Part shown: in pieces, positions 30,514 through 38,036 of the stretch
Position numbering within the stretch: the first letter of the stretch is position 1
Layout of the letters: each line of letters opens with the position of its first letter
Assembly: GCA_016865935.1 (NCBI GenBank)
Contig: VGOB01000015.1
Coordinates: forward strand, 1 to 42,486
DNA: 42,486 nt
Reading direction: 5' to 3'
From: Chloroflexota bacterium
GTDB taxonomy: Bacteria; Chloroflexota; Anaerolineae; UBA4142
Program-made: the position numbers and the translations under genes
The notes under the pieces: model-generated
The model's database searches: none
Seen by the model: only the letters and a program-made list of their open reading frames with translations
Told to the model about the DNA's origin: nothing

Positions 30514-31385
30514 CTTTGCTCTCCTTTTTCGCTTTTGACTTGCGCCAGCACGTACCGATGATGTGCCCAAATCGCTTTGACTTGCCACGGTAGCGGCGCG
30601 CGTTCCAAAAACGTATAACGATCGATCATTGGCTTGAGTTCGGGGCGGCGACCCAGGTAGTAATCCATCGTGCTCCAATTCCAACCCGCGCCCGTAAATT
30701 GCGCGTCCATTTTTTTCGATTTGATCCTCAGTCGTTTTAGCACTTGCGCGGCCGGCATCACCGTATCGGGCCACGGCGGCACATCGAGTACGCCCTCGTC
30801 ACAAATCACTAATCCCGAATCCCGAATCACTTTTTTGATCCGATTGATGTCCGCCCAACTTTCGTCCACGTACTTCACAAAATCGCGTTCGAGCAAATAT
30901 TTTCGCATCAAGTAGCCGACTTGCACCCGATTTGGCATCGCGACGAAAACGAGTTTGCGCGAAACGCGCGCGAGTTCGCGCAACAGCGCGTCCGCGTTCG
31001 GCAGGTACCACAACGCCGCCCACTCCCACGCGAGATCGAACGCGTGGTCGTCGAACGGCAAGCGCGCGAAATCGGTGTGGTGGACGAACGTCGCGCGCAA
31101 ATTCAACTCGCCCCAGATGCGTTCGACGCCGCGCAGGCGTTCCGCGTTTTCGTCCACGAGCGTGACCGCGCAACCGCGCTGCGCGAGCCGCACGCTGTTG
31201 ATGCCGCTCACACCTGCCATACCAAAAATCGGCGCTTCAAGAACGGTGTGAATGTTGTGCTGGCTGACGATGCGGTCGAGATAGTCGTTGAGGACGAGGC
31301 GTTCGTAGACGAGCCCGAGACCTTCGTTGTAATCGGTGAGATATTTTTGCCAGCGTTCGGTAGGCAAAGGTTGGATGTTTTTCAT
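30510..31385 (-). CDS. SAM-dependent methyltransferase
   Basis: 291 residues. A class I Rossmann methyltransferase: HTVLEAPIFGMAGVSGINSV is motif I, diverged from the usual G-x-G-x-G; VTLVDENAERL has the acidic ribose-binding residue; and HHTDFARLPFDDHAFDLAWEWAALWYLPNADALLREL is the post-I and II region. A C-terminal part of about 80 residues (TGAGWNWSTMDYYLGRRPEL) is unassigned. Substrate unknown; neighbours suggest a lipid or glycan intermediate. A TAAACT box ends about nine bases before the ATG and no ribosome binding site is seen, so the transcript may be leaderless. Confidence 0.82.
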   Translation of the reverse strand: MKNIQPLPTERWQKYLTDYNEGLGLVYERLVLNDYLDRIVSQHNIHTVLEAPIFGMAGVSGINSVRLAQRGCAVTLVDENAERLRGVERIWGELNLRATFVHHTDFARLPFDDHAFDLAWEWAALWYLPNADALLRELARVSRKLVFVAMPNRVQVGYLMRKYLLERDFVKYVDESWADINRIKKVIRDSGLVICDEGVLDVPPWPDTVMPAAQVLKRLRIKSKKMDAQFTGAGWNWSTMDYYLGRRPELKPMIDRYTFLERAPLPWQVKAIWAHHRYVLAQVKSEKGEQR

Positions 31386-31394
31386 CGGAGAAAT

Positions 31395-31424
31395 AGTTTA
31401 CACGATTTTGCGCGATTTGTCGAA
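31395..31424 (-). promoter_or_regulatory. Promoter of the methyltransferase operon, probably leaderless
   Basis: On the minus strand TTCGAC (31419-31424), 18 bases and TAAACT (31395-31400). Transcription would begin near 31388, three bases before the ATG at 31385. Confidence 0.5.
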
Positions 31425-31435
31425 CGGGGTGCGTT

Positions 31436-31537
31436 GTCATTTCGAGCGAAGCGAGAAATCTCATGTTGCCAAACACGAGATTTCTCGACGCGAAACTTGC
31501 CCTGAGCGCAGTCGAAGGAAACGCGTCTCGAAATGAC
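31436..31537. repeat. GTCATTTCGAG-variant palindromic element
   Basis: A 102-base element from GTCATTTCGAG to CTCGAAATGAC with inner GAGAAATCTC and GAGATTTCTC blocks. It lies between the DUF2723 gene end (12 bases away) and the promoter of the methyltransferase operon. Confidence 0.85.
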
Positions 31538-31548
31538 AGTCCGCGGCG

Positions 31549-33816
31549 CTACGGCGCGATTTCGATCTTGGTGATTTTGATCAGGTCTTGCGCGTCGAAT
31601 CCAACCGCGAGTGTGTATGCGCCGACCGGCAGATCGCGCAGGTCGTAGTAAGCTTTCAGCGTTTCACCTTGTTTCCACTCGCGCGTCGGATAGAACGGGA
31701 TGGGCGCGACTTGCCACGTTTGCACGATCTGGTCTGACGGATCAACAAGCGCGAACAGCAACGTCAAATCCGCGCCGACATCCTTGTGCGCAACGAAGAC
31801 GAGATTGCCGCCGATTGGTTCTCCCGCGCGATACCGGCCGCCGAATCCGCCATAGCCCCACATTTCGATTTGATCGCTTAGCACGATAGTGAATGAGTGC
31901 GCGACGAAAACCTGTTCGCGCGTCAAATTCGTCGCGCGCTCGACCGCGAACGACCCCAGCGCGATTTCATCGCTCGTCGGTGATTTCGTCGCCGCGTCGA
32001 GCGTTTGCAGTTTGAGTTGGTACGTGCCGGGCGGCGTGCCGCCGGGAATTTGGATGTTGTGAACCGCGCGCACGTACTCGCCGCGCGCCCATTGCGACGC
32101 GGGATACAATCCGCGCACCGGCGGCTCGTCTTTCTGCGTGATGGCGCGTCCTTCCGGATCGTACAGTCGTACGCGCACAAGAAAATCCGTGACGCGATCT
32201 TCCGCGCGCCAGACCAGCGTGGCGCGTGCGGTGCGCGTTGGCGCGAGGCGCGTCGCCGGCGCGTACGGTTCGAGCGCGGTCGTGATTTCATAGTGGGCGA
32301 GTGTGAGCGCGGAAGTGATCGCGATGTTTTTCGGCGCGGCAGGCGCGTTCGTCTGCGGCTTGTCGCGCACTTCGAGCAGCGGTCCCAGTTGCGCGTACCG
32401 ATAATCGCCCAGCGGAAGCGCGAGTCCGGGCGCGAGAAAGATCGCGCGCCCATCGGCGAACGCGGCGCGCGCGGCGTCGGTCTGCGGCGCGGCGTCGTAC
32501 ATCGTCCCGACGAGTTGCAGATCGGGGCGGCGGTTTTCGACGCGTTGGAAATAGCGCATCCCGTTCAACTGCCGCCAATCGCCGACGAGGGTGACGTGGT
32601 TTGGAATCGGCAGCGAAAATATTTCGTTCCAAAGCGTGTACTCGCGATCGGACTGACTCCAATCCGCCGCGCGCCAGCGCGCGGGCAAGGGCAACACGAT
32701 CAGCAGCACGAGCACGAGCGCGAACGTCAGGCGCAGGGATTCGAACATTCGCGCGATCGGTGCGGCAAGGTGTGGCGATGCGCTGAAGGCGTAGATGCGA
32801 TCTTCGAGCGTGTCGATGCCGAGCGCAAACCAGTAGATCAAAAAGAAAAACGGCAACGCAAAATAGCGATCTTGTTCGCTGTTGAAAAATATCGTCCAGG
32901 TCGCGTAGATGAATGTGGCGAGTCCCAGGAAACTTGCCAGCCGCGCGGCGCGCGGAACGAAACCCAGGACGCCCAGCGCGATCAAACCCAAGCCAATCAC
33001 GCCAAACGAATCGAGCAAAAAGCGCGCGAGCGTTTCGAGCGCCGCCAACCAATCGCCGGGCGTGACGCGCACGTAACTACCCACTTCGCTCGCCGAAACT
33101 TGCGTGAAAAATCCTTCCAGCGTATTCGAGTACCAGGGCGATCCGTTTCCGAACGCGGGCAGATACAAGTAGAGCAGCAGCGGCGCGGCAAAGGCAATGC
33201 CGAGACGAAGCCACGCGCCTGGATGGCGCAACCGATCGAAATCGTCGCGCGTGAACAAGATCAAGATGGCGGGCGCGAGCAAGATGATCGAACGATGATG
33301 CGCGAGTCCCAAGCCCAAAACGATCGCGACGGGGATCAGTCCGGCGCGACGCGCGTGCCAACGCAACACCGCATACATCAGCGCGGCAAAGAGGAGCAGA
33401 TTGAGCGGACTGACTGAAGCGACTCCGGCTTGGCGCCACACGGCGACGTTGGTGGCGAACAGCGCGGTGGCGGTAAACGCGGCGATGGGGCGACGCGTCA
33501 ATTGCTGCATACTCAAGTAGACGAACATCACTGCGAGCGCGCCGAGGAACACGGAGAGCAAATTCATTCGATACGCGATGTTGCCCAGCGGCAATAACGT
33601 GGTGGCGATTTTGCCGAGCGCGAGGTACAGCGGATAGCCGGTGGGATGCGCGATCCCGAGGGTGTACGCGACGTGTTGAAATTCCGCGCTATCGTGTCCG
33701 CCGCCGAGCGTGGGACCGGCGGTGCGAAAGTAGAGCGCGCTCGCGGCGACGAAAACGAAAAGTGTGAGAACGCGCGCATCGGCAAGCGCGGTGCGTAAAA
33801 TATGCGACGGATTCAT
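31549..33816 (-). CDS. DUF2723 polytopic membrane protein (putative glycosyltransferase)
   Basis: 755 residues from the ATG at 33816. Upstream in-frame codons read the antisense of arsA and are not real. About ten to twelve membrane helices occupy the first 470 residues. The DUF2723 signature is GGGHDSAEFQHVAYTLGIAH followed by PTGYPLY, where the acidic residue after the first helix recalls the catalytic Asp of GT-C enzymes. The remaining 280 residues are a soluble extracytoplasmic beta-rich region. The family is related to protein O-mannosyltransferase-like GT-C enzymes using polyprenyl-phosphate sugars, which fits the GT2 gene nearby. Its start overlaps the arsA stop by one base. Confidence 0.85.
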   Translation of the reverse strand: MNPSHILRTALADARVLTLFVFVAASALYFRTAGPTLGGGHDSAEFQHVAYTLGIAHPTGYPLYLALGKIATTLLPLGNIAYRMNLLSVFLGALAVMFVYLSMQQLTRRPIAAFTATALFATNVAVWRQAGVASVSPLNLLLFAALMYAVLRWHARRAGLIPVAIVLGLGLAHHRSIILLAPAILILFTRDDFDRLRHPGAWLRLGIAFAAPLLLYLYLPAFGNGSPWYSNTLEGFFTQVSASEVGSYVRVTPGDWLAALETLARFLLDSFGVIGLGLIALGVLGFVPRAARLASFLGLATFIYATWTIFFNSEQDRYFALPFFFLIYWFALGIDTLEDRIYAFSASPHLAAPIARMFESLRLTFALVLVLLIVLPLPARWRAADWSQSDREYTLWNEIFSLPIPNHVTLVGDWRQLNGMRYFQRVENRRPDLQLVGTMYDAAPQTDAARAAFADGRAIFLAPGLALPLGDYRYAQLGPLLEVRDKPQTNAPAAPKNIAITSALTLAHYEITTALEPYAPATRLAPTRTARATLVWRAEDRVTDFLVRVRLYDPEGRAITQKDEPPVRGLYPASQWARGEYVRAVHNIQIPGGTPPGTYQLKLQTLDAATKSPTSDEIALGSFAVERATNLTREQVFVAHSFTIVLSDQIEMWGYGGFGGRYRAGEPIGGNLVFVAHKDVGADLTLLFALVDPSDQIVQTWQVAPIPFYPTREWKQGETLKAYYDLRDLPVGAYTLAVGFDAQDLIKITKIEIAP

Positions 33817-34997
33817 CAGCGGGCTTTCGCTTCCGGGTCGGCAAAAGTCAGGATCAGTTTGTCGTGATCGAACGCGGCTTTTTTTACGTCGCGCGCGGCA
33901 AGGACGCGCGGCAAGATGAGATTGCGGCGAAAATTGCCGATGCTGATCGCGAGTTCGTCGCCGCTGCGCGTCATAGTGACGTCCTCCTTGCCGATGAACG
34001 GCAAGCGCAAAGTGAGCGTGTACGCGCCATCCGATTTTTCGATCACCTGGGATTGATCGGCGTAGAAAATCTGCGCGGGGTCGTGCGCGCCGTAGATCGC
34101 CTCCGCCATTTTCCGCAACATTTCCACGCCGACGACTTCGTGATCCATCATCGGCACTTTGAAAATCGGCAGCGGCGCGAACGCGTCCTGCACCAGTTGT
34201 CCATAGCGCGCTTGCGCGTCTTTCCACGCGTTGAAATATTGATCGCCGACGGCGCTGGGGATGATGCGGTTCGATATGACGAGATCGGTGGCATAGCCGT
34301 ACAAATTCAAATACGTGTACGTGCGCTGCGCTTCCTTGATCACCATCTTCTCGGGATTCAACACGAGTCGCACCGACGTTTTCTTTTGATCGGTCAAGAG
34401 CGCGTGCATCTGGTCGAGTTGCAAGATCAATCCTTTGATGGATTCAAAGACCTGGTCGTCGGGGATCGGAATATCGGCGATACTACGGAGCAAGGGACCG
34501 ACCATCTTGGCGGTCTGACGTTGAATCGGGAAAATGCGCGACAGATACCACTCGGCGACTTCGGGTAACGAGAGCAAGCGCAACGTTTCGCCGGTCGGCG
34601 CGCAATCCACGATGATCACGTCGTACGCGTTGCTGTCGTGCAACAAAACGATCTGCAACAGACTGGCGAGTTCGTCCATCCCGGGCAGAACGCTTGCCTC
34701 GTCGGCGATCAGTTCGTTCAGTCCGCGCCACGACAGCACAGTCATCATCCAGTCTTGCACCGTGCCCCAATATTTTTCCATCTGATGCAGCACGTCAATT
34801 TCTTGCGCGTGCAAGCGCGGCGCGATTTCAATCGGTTCGTTGCCGATGGTGAGATCGAACGAATCGGCGAGCGAGTGCGCCGCGTCCGTGCTGACGACGA
34901 TCGTGCGATAACCCAGGTCGGCGCAGCGCAGCGCGGTTGCCGCCGCGACGCTCGTTTTGCCGACGCCGCCTTTGCCGGTGTAAAGCAGAATACGCAT
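33816..34997 (-). CDS. ArsA/Get3-family ATPase with HSP20-like domain
   Basis: 393 residues from the ATG at 34997 (GGAGA upstream). A deviant Walker A GKGGVGKTS (about 8-16), switch I STDAAHSLADSF, and switch II DCAPTGETLRLLSLPE define the ArsA/Get3 family. The C-terminal 80 residues (YTLTLRLPFIGKEDVTMTRS, then ELAISIGNFRRNLILP) form the HSP20-like domain found in bacterial ArsA paralogues. No arsenite pump or arsR gene is near, and the metal-binding Cys signature of true ArsA is not evident, so a chaperone-like role in handling membrane proteins is more plausible. It is coupled to the DUF2723 membrane protein by a TGATG overlap. Confidence 0.9.
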   Translation of the reverse strand: MRILLYTGKGGVGKTSVAAATALRCADLGYRTIVVSTDAAHSLADSFDLTIGNEPIEIAPRLHAQEIDVLHQMEKYWGTVQDWMMTVLSWRGLNELIADEASVLPGMDELASLLQIVLLHDSNAYDVIIVDCAPTGETLRLLSLPEVAEWYLSRIFPIQRQTAKMVGPLLRSIADIPIPDDQVFESIKGLILQLDQMHALLTDQKKTSVRLVLNPEKMVIKEAQRTYTYLNLYGYATDLVISNRIIPSAVGDQYFNAWKDAQARYGQLVQDAFAPLPIFKVPMMDHEVVGVEMLRKMAEAIYGAHDPAQIFYADQSQVIEKSDGAYTLTLRLPFIGKEDVTMTRSGDELAISIGNFRRNLILPRVLAARDVKKAAFDHDKLILTFADPEAKAR

Positions 34998-35009
34998 TGA
35001 GGTCTCCGT

Positions 35010-35056
35010 GAATGAAGACAAGTAGACAAGTCTCAAGTAGACAGGTAGACACAGTA
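35010..35056. repeat. GTAGACAAG-unit array upstream of arsA-like gene
   Basis: GAAGACAAGTAGACAAGTCTC and AAGTAGACAGGTAGACAC units are tandem with little pairing. They lie in the divergent gap between the arsA-like gene and mtaB, just before the GTCATGCTGAG element. Confidence 0.65.
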
Positions 35057-35068
35057 GATCACAATTCT

Positions 35069-35140
35069 GTCATGCTGAGCGAAGCGAAGCATCTCGCGAG
35101 ACGCAAAGCGTTCGGCGCAAAAAACGCGCCTCAGAATGAC
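35069..35140. repeat. GTCATGCTGAG-variant palindromic element
   Basis: A 72-base element from GTCATGCTGAG to CTCAGAATGAC with inner GCGAAGCGAAGC and GCGCAAAAAACGCGC blocks. Divergent intergenic position. Confidence 0.75.
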
Positions 35141-35227
35141 AATCTGTGATGTACTGAGACAAGTTTTCCTGACGGCGTGATTATATCACAAAATCCATTT
35201 TCTTGTTTTCTGGGCTACAGAGTTACT

Positions 35228-35256
35228 TTGACACGCTCACTGAAAAATGTTATTCT
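35228..35256 (+). promoter_or_regulatory. mtaB promoter, probably leaderless
   Basis: A consensus TTGACA (35228-35233), 17 bases and TATTCT (35251-35256). The ATG at 35265 lies eight bases past the -10, where transcription should begin. No ribosome binding site is seen. Confidence 0.7.
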
Positions 35257-35264
35257 CCCGCGCG

Positions 35265-36773
35265 ATGAAAATCTATTTGACGACGCTCGGCTGCAAATTG
35301 AACGAGAGCGAAGTGGAGGCGTGGGCGCGTCGTTTCGCCCGCGCGGGATCGGAGATCGTGGACGACGCGCGCGCCGCCGATCTGATCGTGCTGAATACTT
35401 GTACGATCACGCATATCGCCGCGCGCAAGACGCGCCAGCTCGCGCGGCAACTCGCGCGCGCGAATCCACACGCGCGGATCGTGCTGACCGGCTGTTTCGT
35501 CAGTATTTCGCCGGAGGACGCGAGCGCGCTGCCCAACGTCGCGCTGGTTCTGCCGAACGCGGAGAAAGATCAACTTGTCGAGCGAATTGCGAATTGCGAA
35601 TTGTGGAAGCCGTCAGCGATCAGCGATCAGCGATCAGCCCTACGCGATCAGCCATACGCGGTTAGCCAGTCGTGGTTGGACGCGGACGTAGAAACCCAGG
35701 TTGCGGGAAGCCAATCTACAGGAGAGGCAGGAAGTAGAAAGCAAATTCATCCTTCATCCTTCATCCTTCATCCTTCTCTTCGTACTCGCGCGTTCGTCAA
35801 AATCCAAGACGGCTGCAATCTCGCTTGCGCGTACTGCATCATTCCGCTGGCGCGCGGCGCAGAACGCAGCCGCCCGCGCGTTGAAATCGTTGACGAAGTG
35901 AACGCGTTGGTCGGCGCGGGATACCAGGAACTCATTTTGACCGGCGTGCAAATTTCGGCGTATCGCGATGTCATTGCGAGCCCCGCAGGGGCGAAGCAAT
36001 CCCCAACGAGCGGATTGGAGATTGCTTCGCAAAAAACGCCCGCAATGACACGCGGATTGCGCGATCTGGTCGCGGCGATTCTGGCGGAAACGAACGCGCC
36101 GCGTTTGCGCTTGACGAGCATCGCACCGTGGGACGTAGATGACGCGCTGCTCGATGTGTGGCGCGATGCGCGCGTGTGTCGCCATTTGCATTTGTCACTG
36201 CAAAGCGGGTGCGACGCGACGCTGCGTCGAATGAAACGACCCTACACGACCGCGCAATTCGCGCGCGCAGTCGAATTGGCGCGCGCGCAAATTCCCGATG
36301 TCGGGATTACGACCGATGTGATCGTCGGGTTCCCCGGCGAGACGGACGCCGAGTTCGAGCAATCACTCCGGTTTGTCGAACAAATGCAATTTTCGCGCGC
36401 GCACGTCTTTCCGTACTCGAAACGCGAAGGGACGCGCGCGGCGTCTCTGCCGATGCAAGTTGCCGACGCGGTCAAAGCCGCGCGCGCGAAACAAATGCAG
36501 GCGATTGCCGATGCGAGTCAACGCGCGTTCGCGCAACGATTCGTCGGACGCGAGTTGAGGGTGTTGTGGGAGACGCGAGAAAAAGATGAAAGCGGAAAAA
36601 TGAAAGATGAAGAAAATCATCCTTCATCTTTCATCCTTCCTCCTTCGATTTGGTCGGGCTATAGCGACAATTACATTCGCGTCGTCGCGGCGAGTGACGC
36701 CGATTTGTACAATCAATTCACCTCCGCGCGCGCGACGCGCGTCACCGACGACGGGGTGATCGCAGTCGTGTGA
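35265..36773 (+). CDS. mtaB: tRNA t6A37 methylthiotransferase MtaB carrying repeat-derived insertions
   Basis: 502 residues, about 60 longer than usual. The UPF0004 domain has cysteines in LTTLGCKLNE, LNTCTITH and LTGCFVS that bind the auxiliary cluster. The radical SAM motif CNLACAYC follows at about residue 185, then TTDVIVGFPGETDAEF and a C-terminal TRAM domain ending SGYSDNYIRVVA. The enzyme adds methylthio to t6A37 in tRNA. Extra length comes from four in-frame repeats: about residues 106-136 (ISDQRSALRDQP), 158-171 (HPSSFILHPS), 235-262 (VIASPAGAKQSP) and 441-462 (ENHPSSFILPPS). They fall between conserved blocks, so activity may survive. ATG 35265 has no ribosome binding site. Confidence 0.9.
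   Translation: MKIYLTTLGCKLNESEVEAWARRFARAGSEIVDDARAADLIVLNTCTITHIAARKTRQLARQLARANPHARIVLTGCFVSISPEDASALPNVALVLPNAEKDQLVERIANCELWKPSAISDQRSALRDQPYAVSQSWLDADVETQVAGSQSTGEAGSRKQIHPSSFILHPSLRTRAFVKIQDGCNLACAYCIIPLARGAERSRPRVEIVDEVNALVGAGYQELILTGVQISAYRDVIASPAGAKQSPTSGLEIASQKTPAMTRGLRDLVAAILAETNAPRLRLTSIAPWDVDDALLDVWRDARVCRHLHLSLQSGCDATLRRMKRPYTTAQFARAVELARAQIPDVGITTDVIVGFPGETDAEFEQSLRFVEQMQFSRAHVFPYSKREGTRAASLPMQVADAVKAARAKQMQAIADASQRAFAQRFVGRELRVLWETREKDESGKMKDEENHPSSFILPPSIWSGYSDNYIRVVAASDADLYNQFTSARATRVTDDGVIAVV
35583..35672. repeat. CGAATTG and CAGCGATCAG arrays translated inside mtaB
   Basis: Three GCGAATTGC units, then four GTCAGCGATCAG units with two diverged copies. All are in the mtaB frame, giving RIANCELW and ISDQRSALRDQPYAVSQS, between the first domain and the radical SAM domain. 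Confidence 0.85.
35739..35776. repeat. CATCCTT array translated inside mtaB
   Basis: Four tandem TTCATCC-type units encode HPSSFILHPS just before the radical SAM domain. The same peptide is encoded again near the C-terminus from a second array. Confidence 0.85.
35970..36049. repeat. GTCATTGCGAG-family element translated inside mtaB
   Basis: An 80-base element from GTCATTGCGAG to GCGCAATGAC-like right arm, read as VIASPAGAKQSPTSGLEIAS and onward to PAMT. It splits the radical SAM domain between YRD and GLRDLV. The orientation and phase match the copy in the R-M gene. Confidence 0.9.
36586..36650. repeat. AAAGATGAA / TTCATCTTT inverted array translated inside mtaB
   Basis: AAAGATGAAAG and AAATGAAAGATGAAG units face CATCCTTCATC, TTTCATCCTTC units. 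They encode a polar stretch within the TRAM domain, EKDESGKMKDEENHPSSF, and the frame is maintained into WSGYSDNYIRV. Confidence 0.85.
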
Positions 36774-36840
36774 TCCGCGCGCGGATCGATCTTGGCGAAT
36801 CGAAATTTGGTGCGGACGTCCGCCGGACGCGCCGCGCGTG
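36774..36840. other. Convergent gap with short palindromes
   Basis: The 67 bases between the mtaB and racemase stops contain GATCCGCGCGCGGATC and GCGGACGTCCGC, both perfect palindromes. They could end transcription from both sides, but there are no T tracts. Confidence 0.4.
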
Positions 36841-37947
36841 TCATTGTGCGGTTGAAAAAAAACGTACGGTGAATTCTTTTATTCGCTTTTCATTCGGCAT
36901 AAAACCCAAACCGATACTTTGCGGAACTTGAATTGCGCCGTTTATTGCCCGGATCGGTGGGTCAACGATGTCTTGGGCATAGTACTTGTCTGATCCGGAG
37001 ACATCTCCAGAAATGCTAAAGCCGGGCAGACTGCACAGCGCGACATTCGCGGCTCTGCCGATTCCGTACTCGTGCATACCGCCACACCACACAGGTATTC
37101 CTTCACGGTAGCAGAGATCGTGAACTCGTTTGGCTTCCAACAAGCCCCCCAAACGACTGACTTTGATGTTGATGATCCGACCACTTTTCAATTCGAGTGC
37201 TTTTCGAGCATCTTGTACAGAGTGGATAGATTCGTCCAAGCAGATTGGCGTGCGGAGTTCTCGCTGAAGTTTAGCATGATCGACGATATCATCGTGCGCG
37301 AGTGGTTGCTCTATCATTAGCAGATCGAAATCGTCCAATTGTTTGAGTCGAGGGGTATCGGCGAGAGTGTATGCGGAGTTCGCGTCAACCATAAGCAGAA
37401 TATCTGGATAACGTTCTCGCACTTTTCTGACAACCGCCACGTCTTTTCCAGGAGCGATTTTCAGTTTTATTCGCCGGTATCCTTCATCCAGAAACTGGTC
37501 AATCAGACCGAATAGACGATCCGTATCTTGTTCAATCCCCAGACTGACCCCGGACAAAATCTCTTGGCGAGTTCCCCCCAAAACGGAATGGAGTGGTTGT
37601 CTGGTTGCTTGTGCGAGAATATCCCAGCAAGCCATTTCTAATCCGGCTTTGGCAAAATTATTCCGCTTGACTTTTCTGTAACAGTTCGTTATCTCTTCAA
37701 GATTCGTCCATGGGCGGTCCAGTACGGAAGGGATGAGGAAATCCTTCAGGATATGCCAGCATGTTTCGGTCGTTTCTTCGCAATAGTATGGATCGAGCGG
37801 GCTGGCGCATTCTCCCCAGCCGACCAAGCCATCGGCGAATACCTTCACCAAGATGTGTTCCAGATGGTCCTTGCGGCTGGAACTCGTTTCAAATGTGCGC
37901 ACGAGTTGTAATCGCACGATCAGCAAATCGACGCGGTCTATTTTCAT
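36841..37947 (-). CDS. N-acylamino-acid racemase / o-succinylbenzoate synthase family enzyme
   Basis: 368 residues from the ATG at 37947, which has GGAGG six bases upstream; an ATG at 37959 overlaps that ribosome binding site. Enolase-superfamily residues are in order: K-x-K in RIKLKIAPG, Asp in LMVDANSAY, Glu in LMIEQPLAH, Asp in ICLDESIHS and Lys in IINIKVSRLGG. The GMHEYGIGRAANVALCSLPG segment is typical of the NSAR/OSBS group. No other menaquinone gene is nearby, and the upstream gene is a GNAT acyltransferase, so racemisation of N-acyl amino acids is more likely than menaquinone synthesis. Base composition is visibly less GC-rich than the flanks. Confidence 0.88.
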   Translation of the reverse strand: MKIDRVDLLIVRLQLVRTFETSSSRKDHLEHILVKVFADGLVGWGECASPLDPYYCEETTETCWHILKDFLIPSVLDRPWTNLEEITNCYRKVKRNNFAKAGLEMACWDILAQATRQPLHSVLGGTRQEILSGVSLGIEQDTDRLFGLIDQFLDEGYRRIKLKIAPGKDVAVVRKVRERYPDILLMVDANSAYTLADTPRLKQLDDFDLLMIEQPLAHDDIVDHAKLQRELRTPICLDESIHSVQDARKALELKSGRIINIKVSRLGGLLEAKRVHDLCYREGIPVWCGGMHEYGIGRAANVALCSLPGFSISGDVSGSDKYYAQDIVDPPIRAINGAIQVPQSIGLGFMPNEKRIKEFTVRFFSTAQ

Positions 37948-38036
37948 TTTCGCCTCCATGTGTCAGCGGATTCGATCCTCAAGTCGAGGCCGAGGTCGCA
38001 ACTCTCGCAGTGAACGAGACATATGCAACTGCGACG

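Noticed and set aside
32005..33417. Long plus-strand open frame (470 codons) opposite the DUF2723 gene
   Set aside because: Charged, featureless translation. The DUF2723 frame has the helices and signature motif.
33816..34997. Arsenite efflux ATPase
   Set aside because: No arsB, arsR or arsD is near and no clear metal-binding cysteine signature is visible; only the family name is justified.
36841..37947. Assignment as menaquinone enzyme MenC
   Set aside because: Sequence alone cannot separate OSBS from racemase, but no menaquinone gene is adjacent and a GNAT is; I kept the broader family call.
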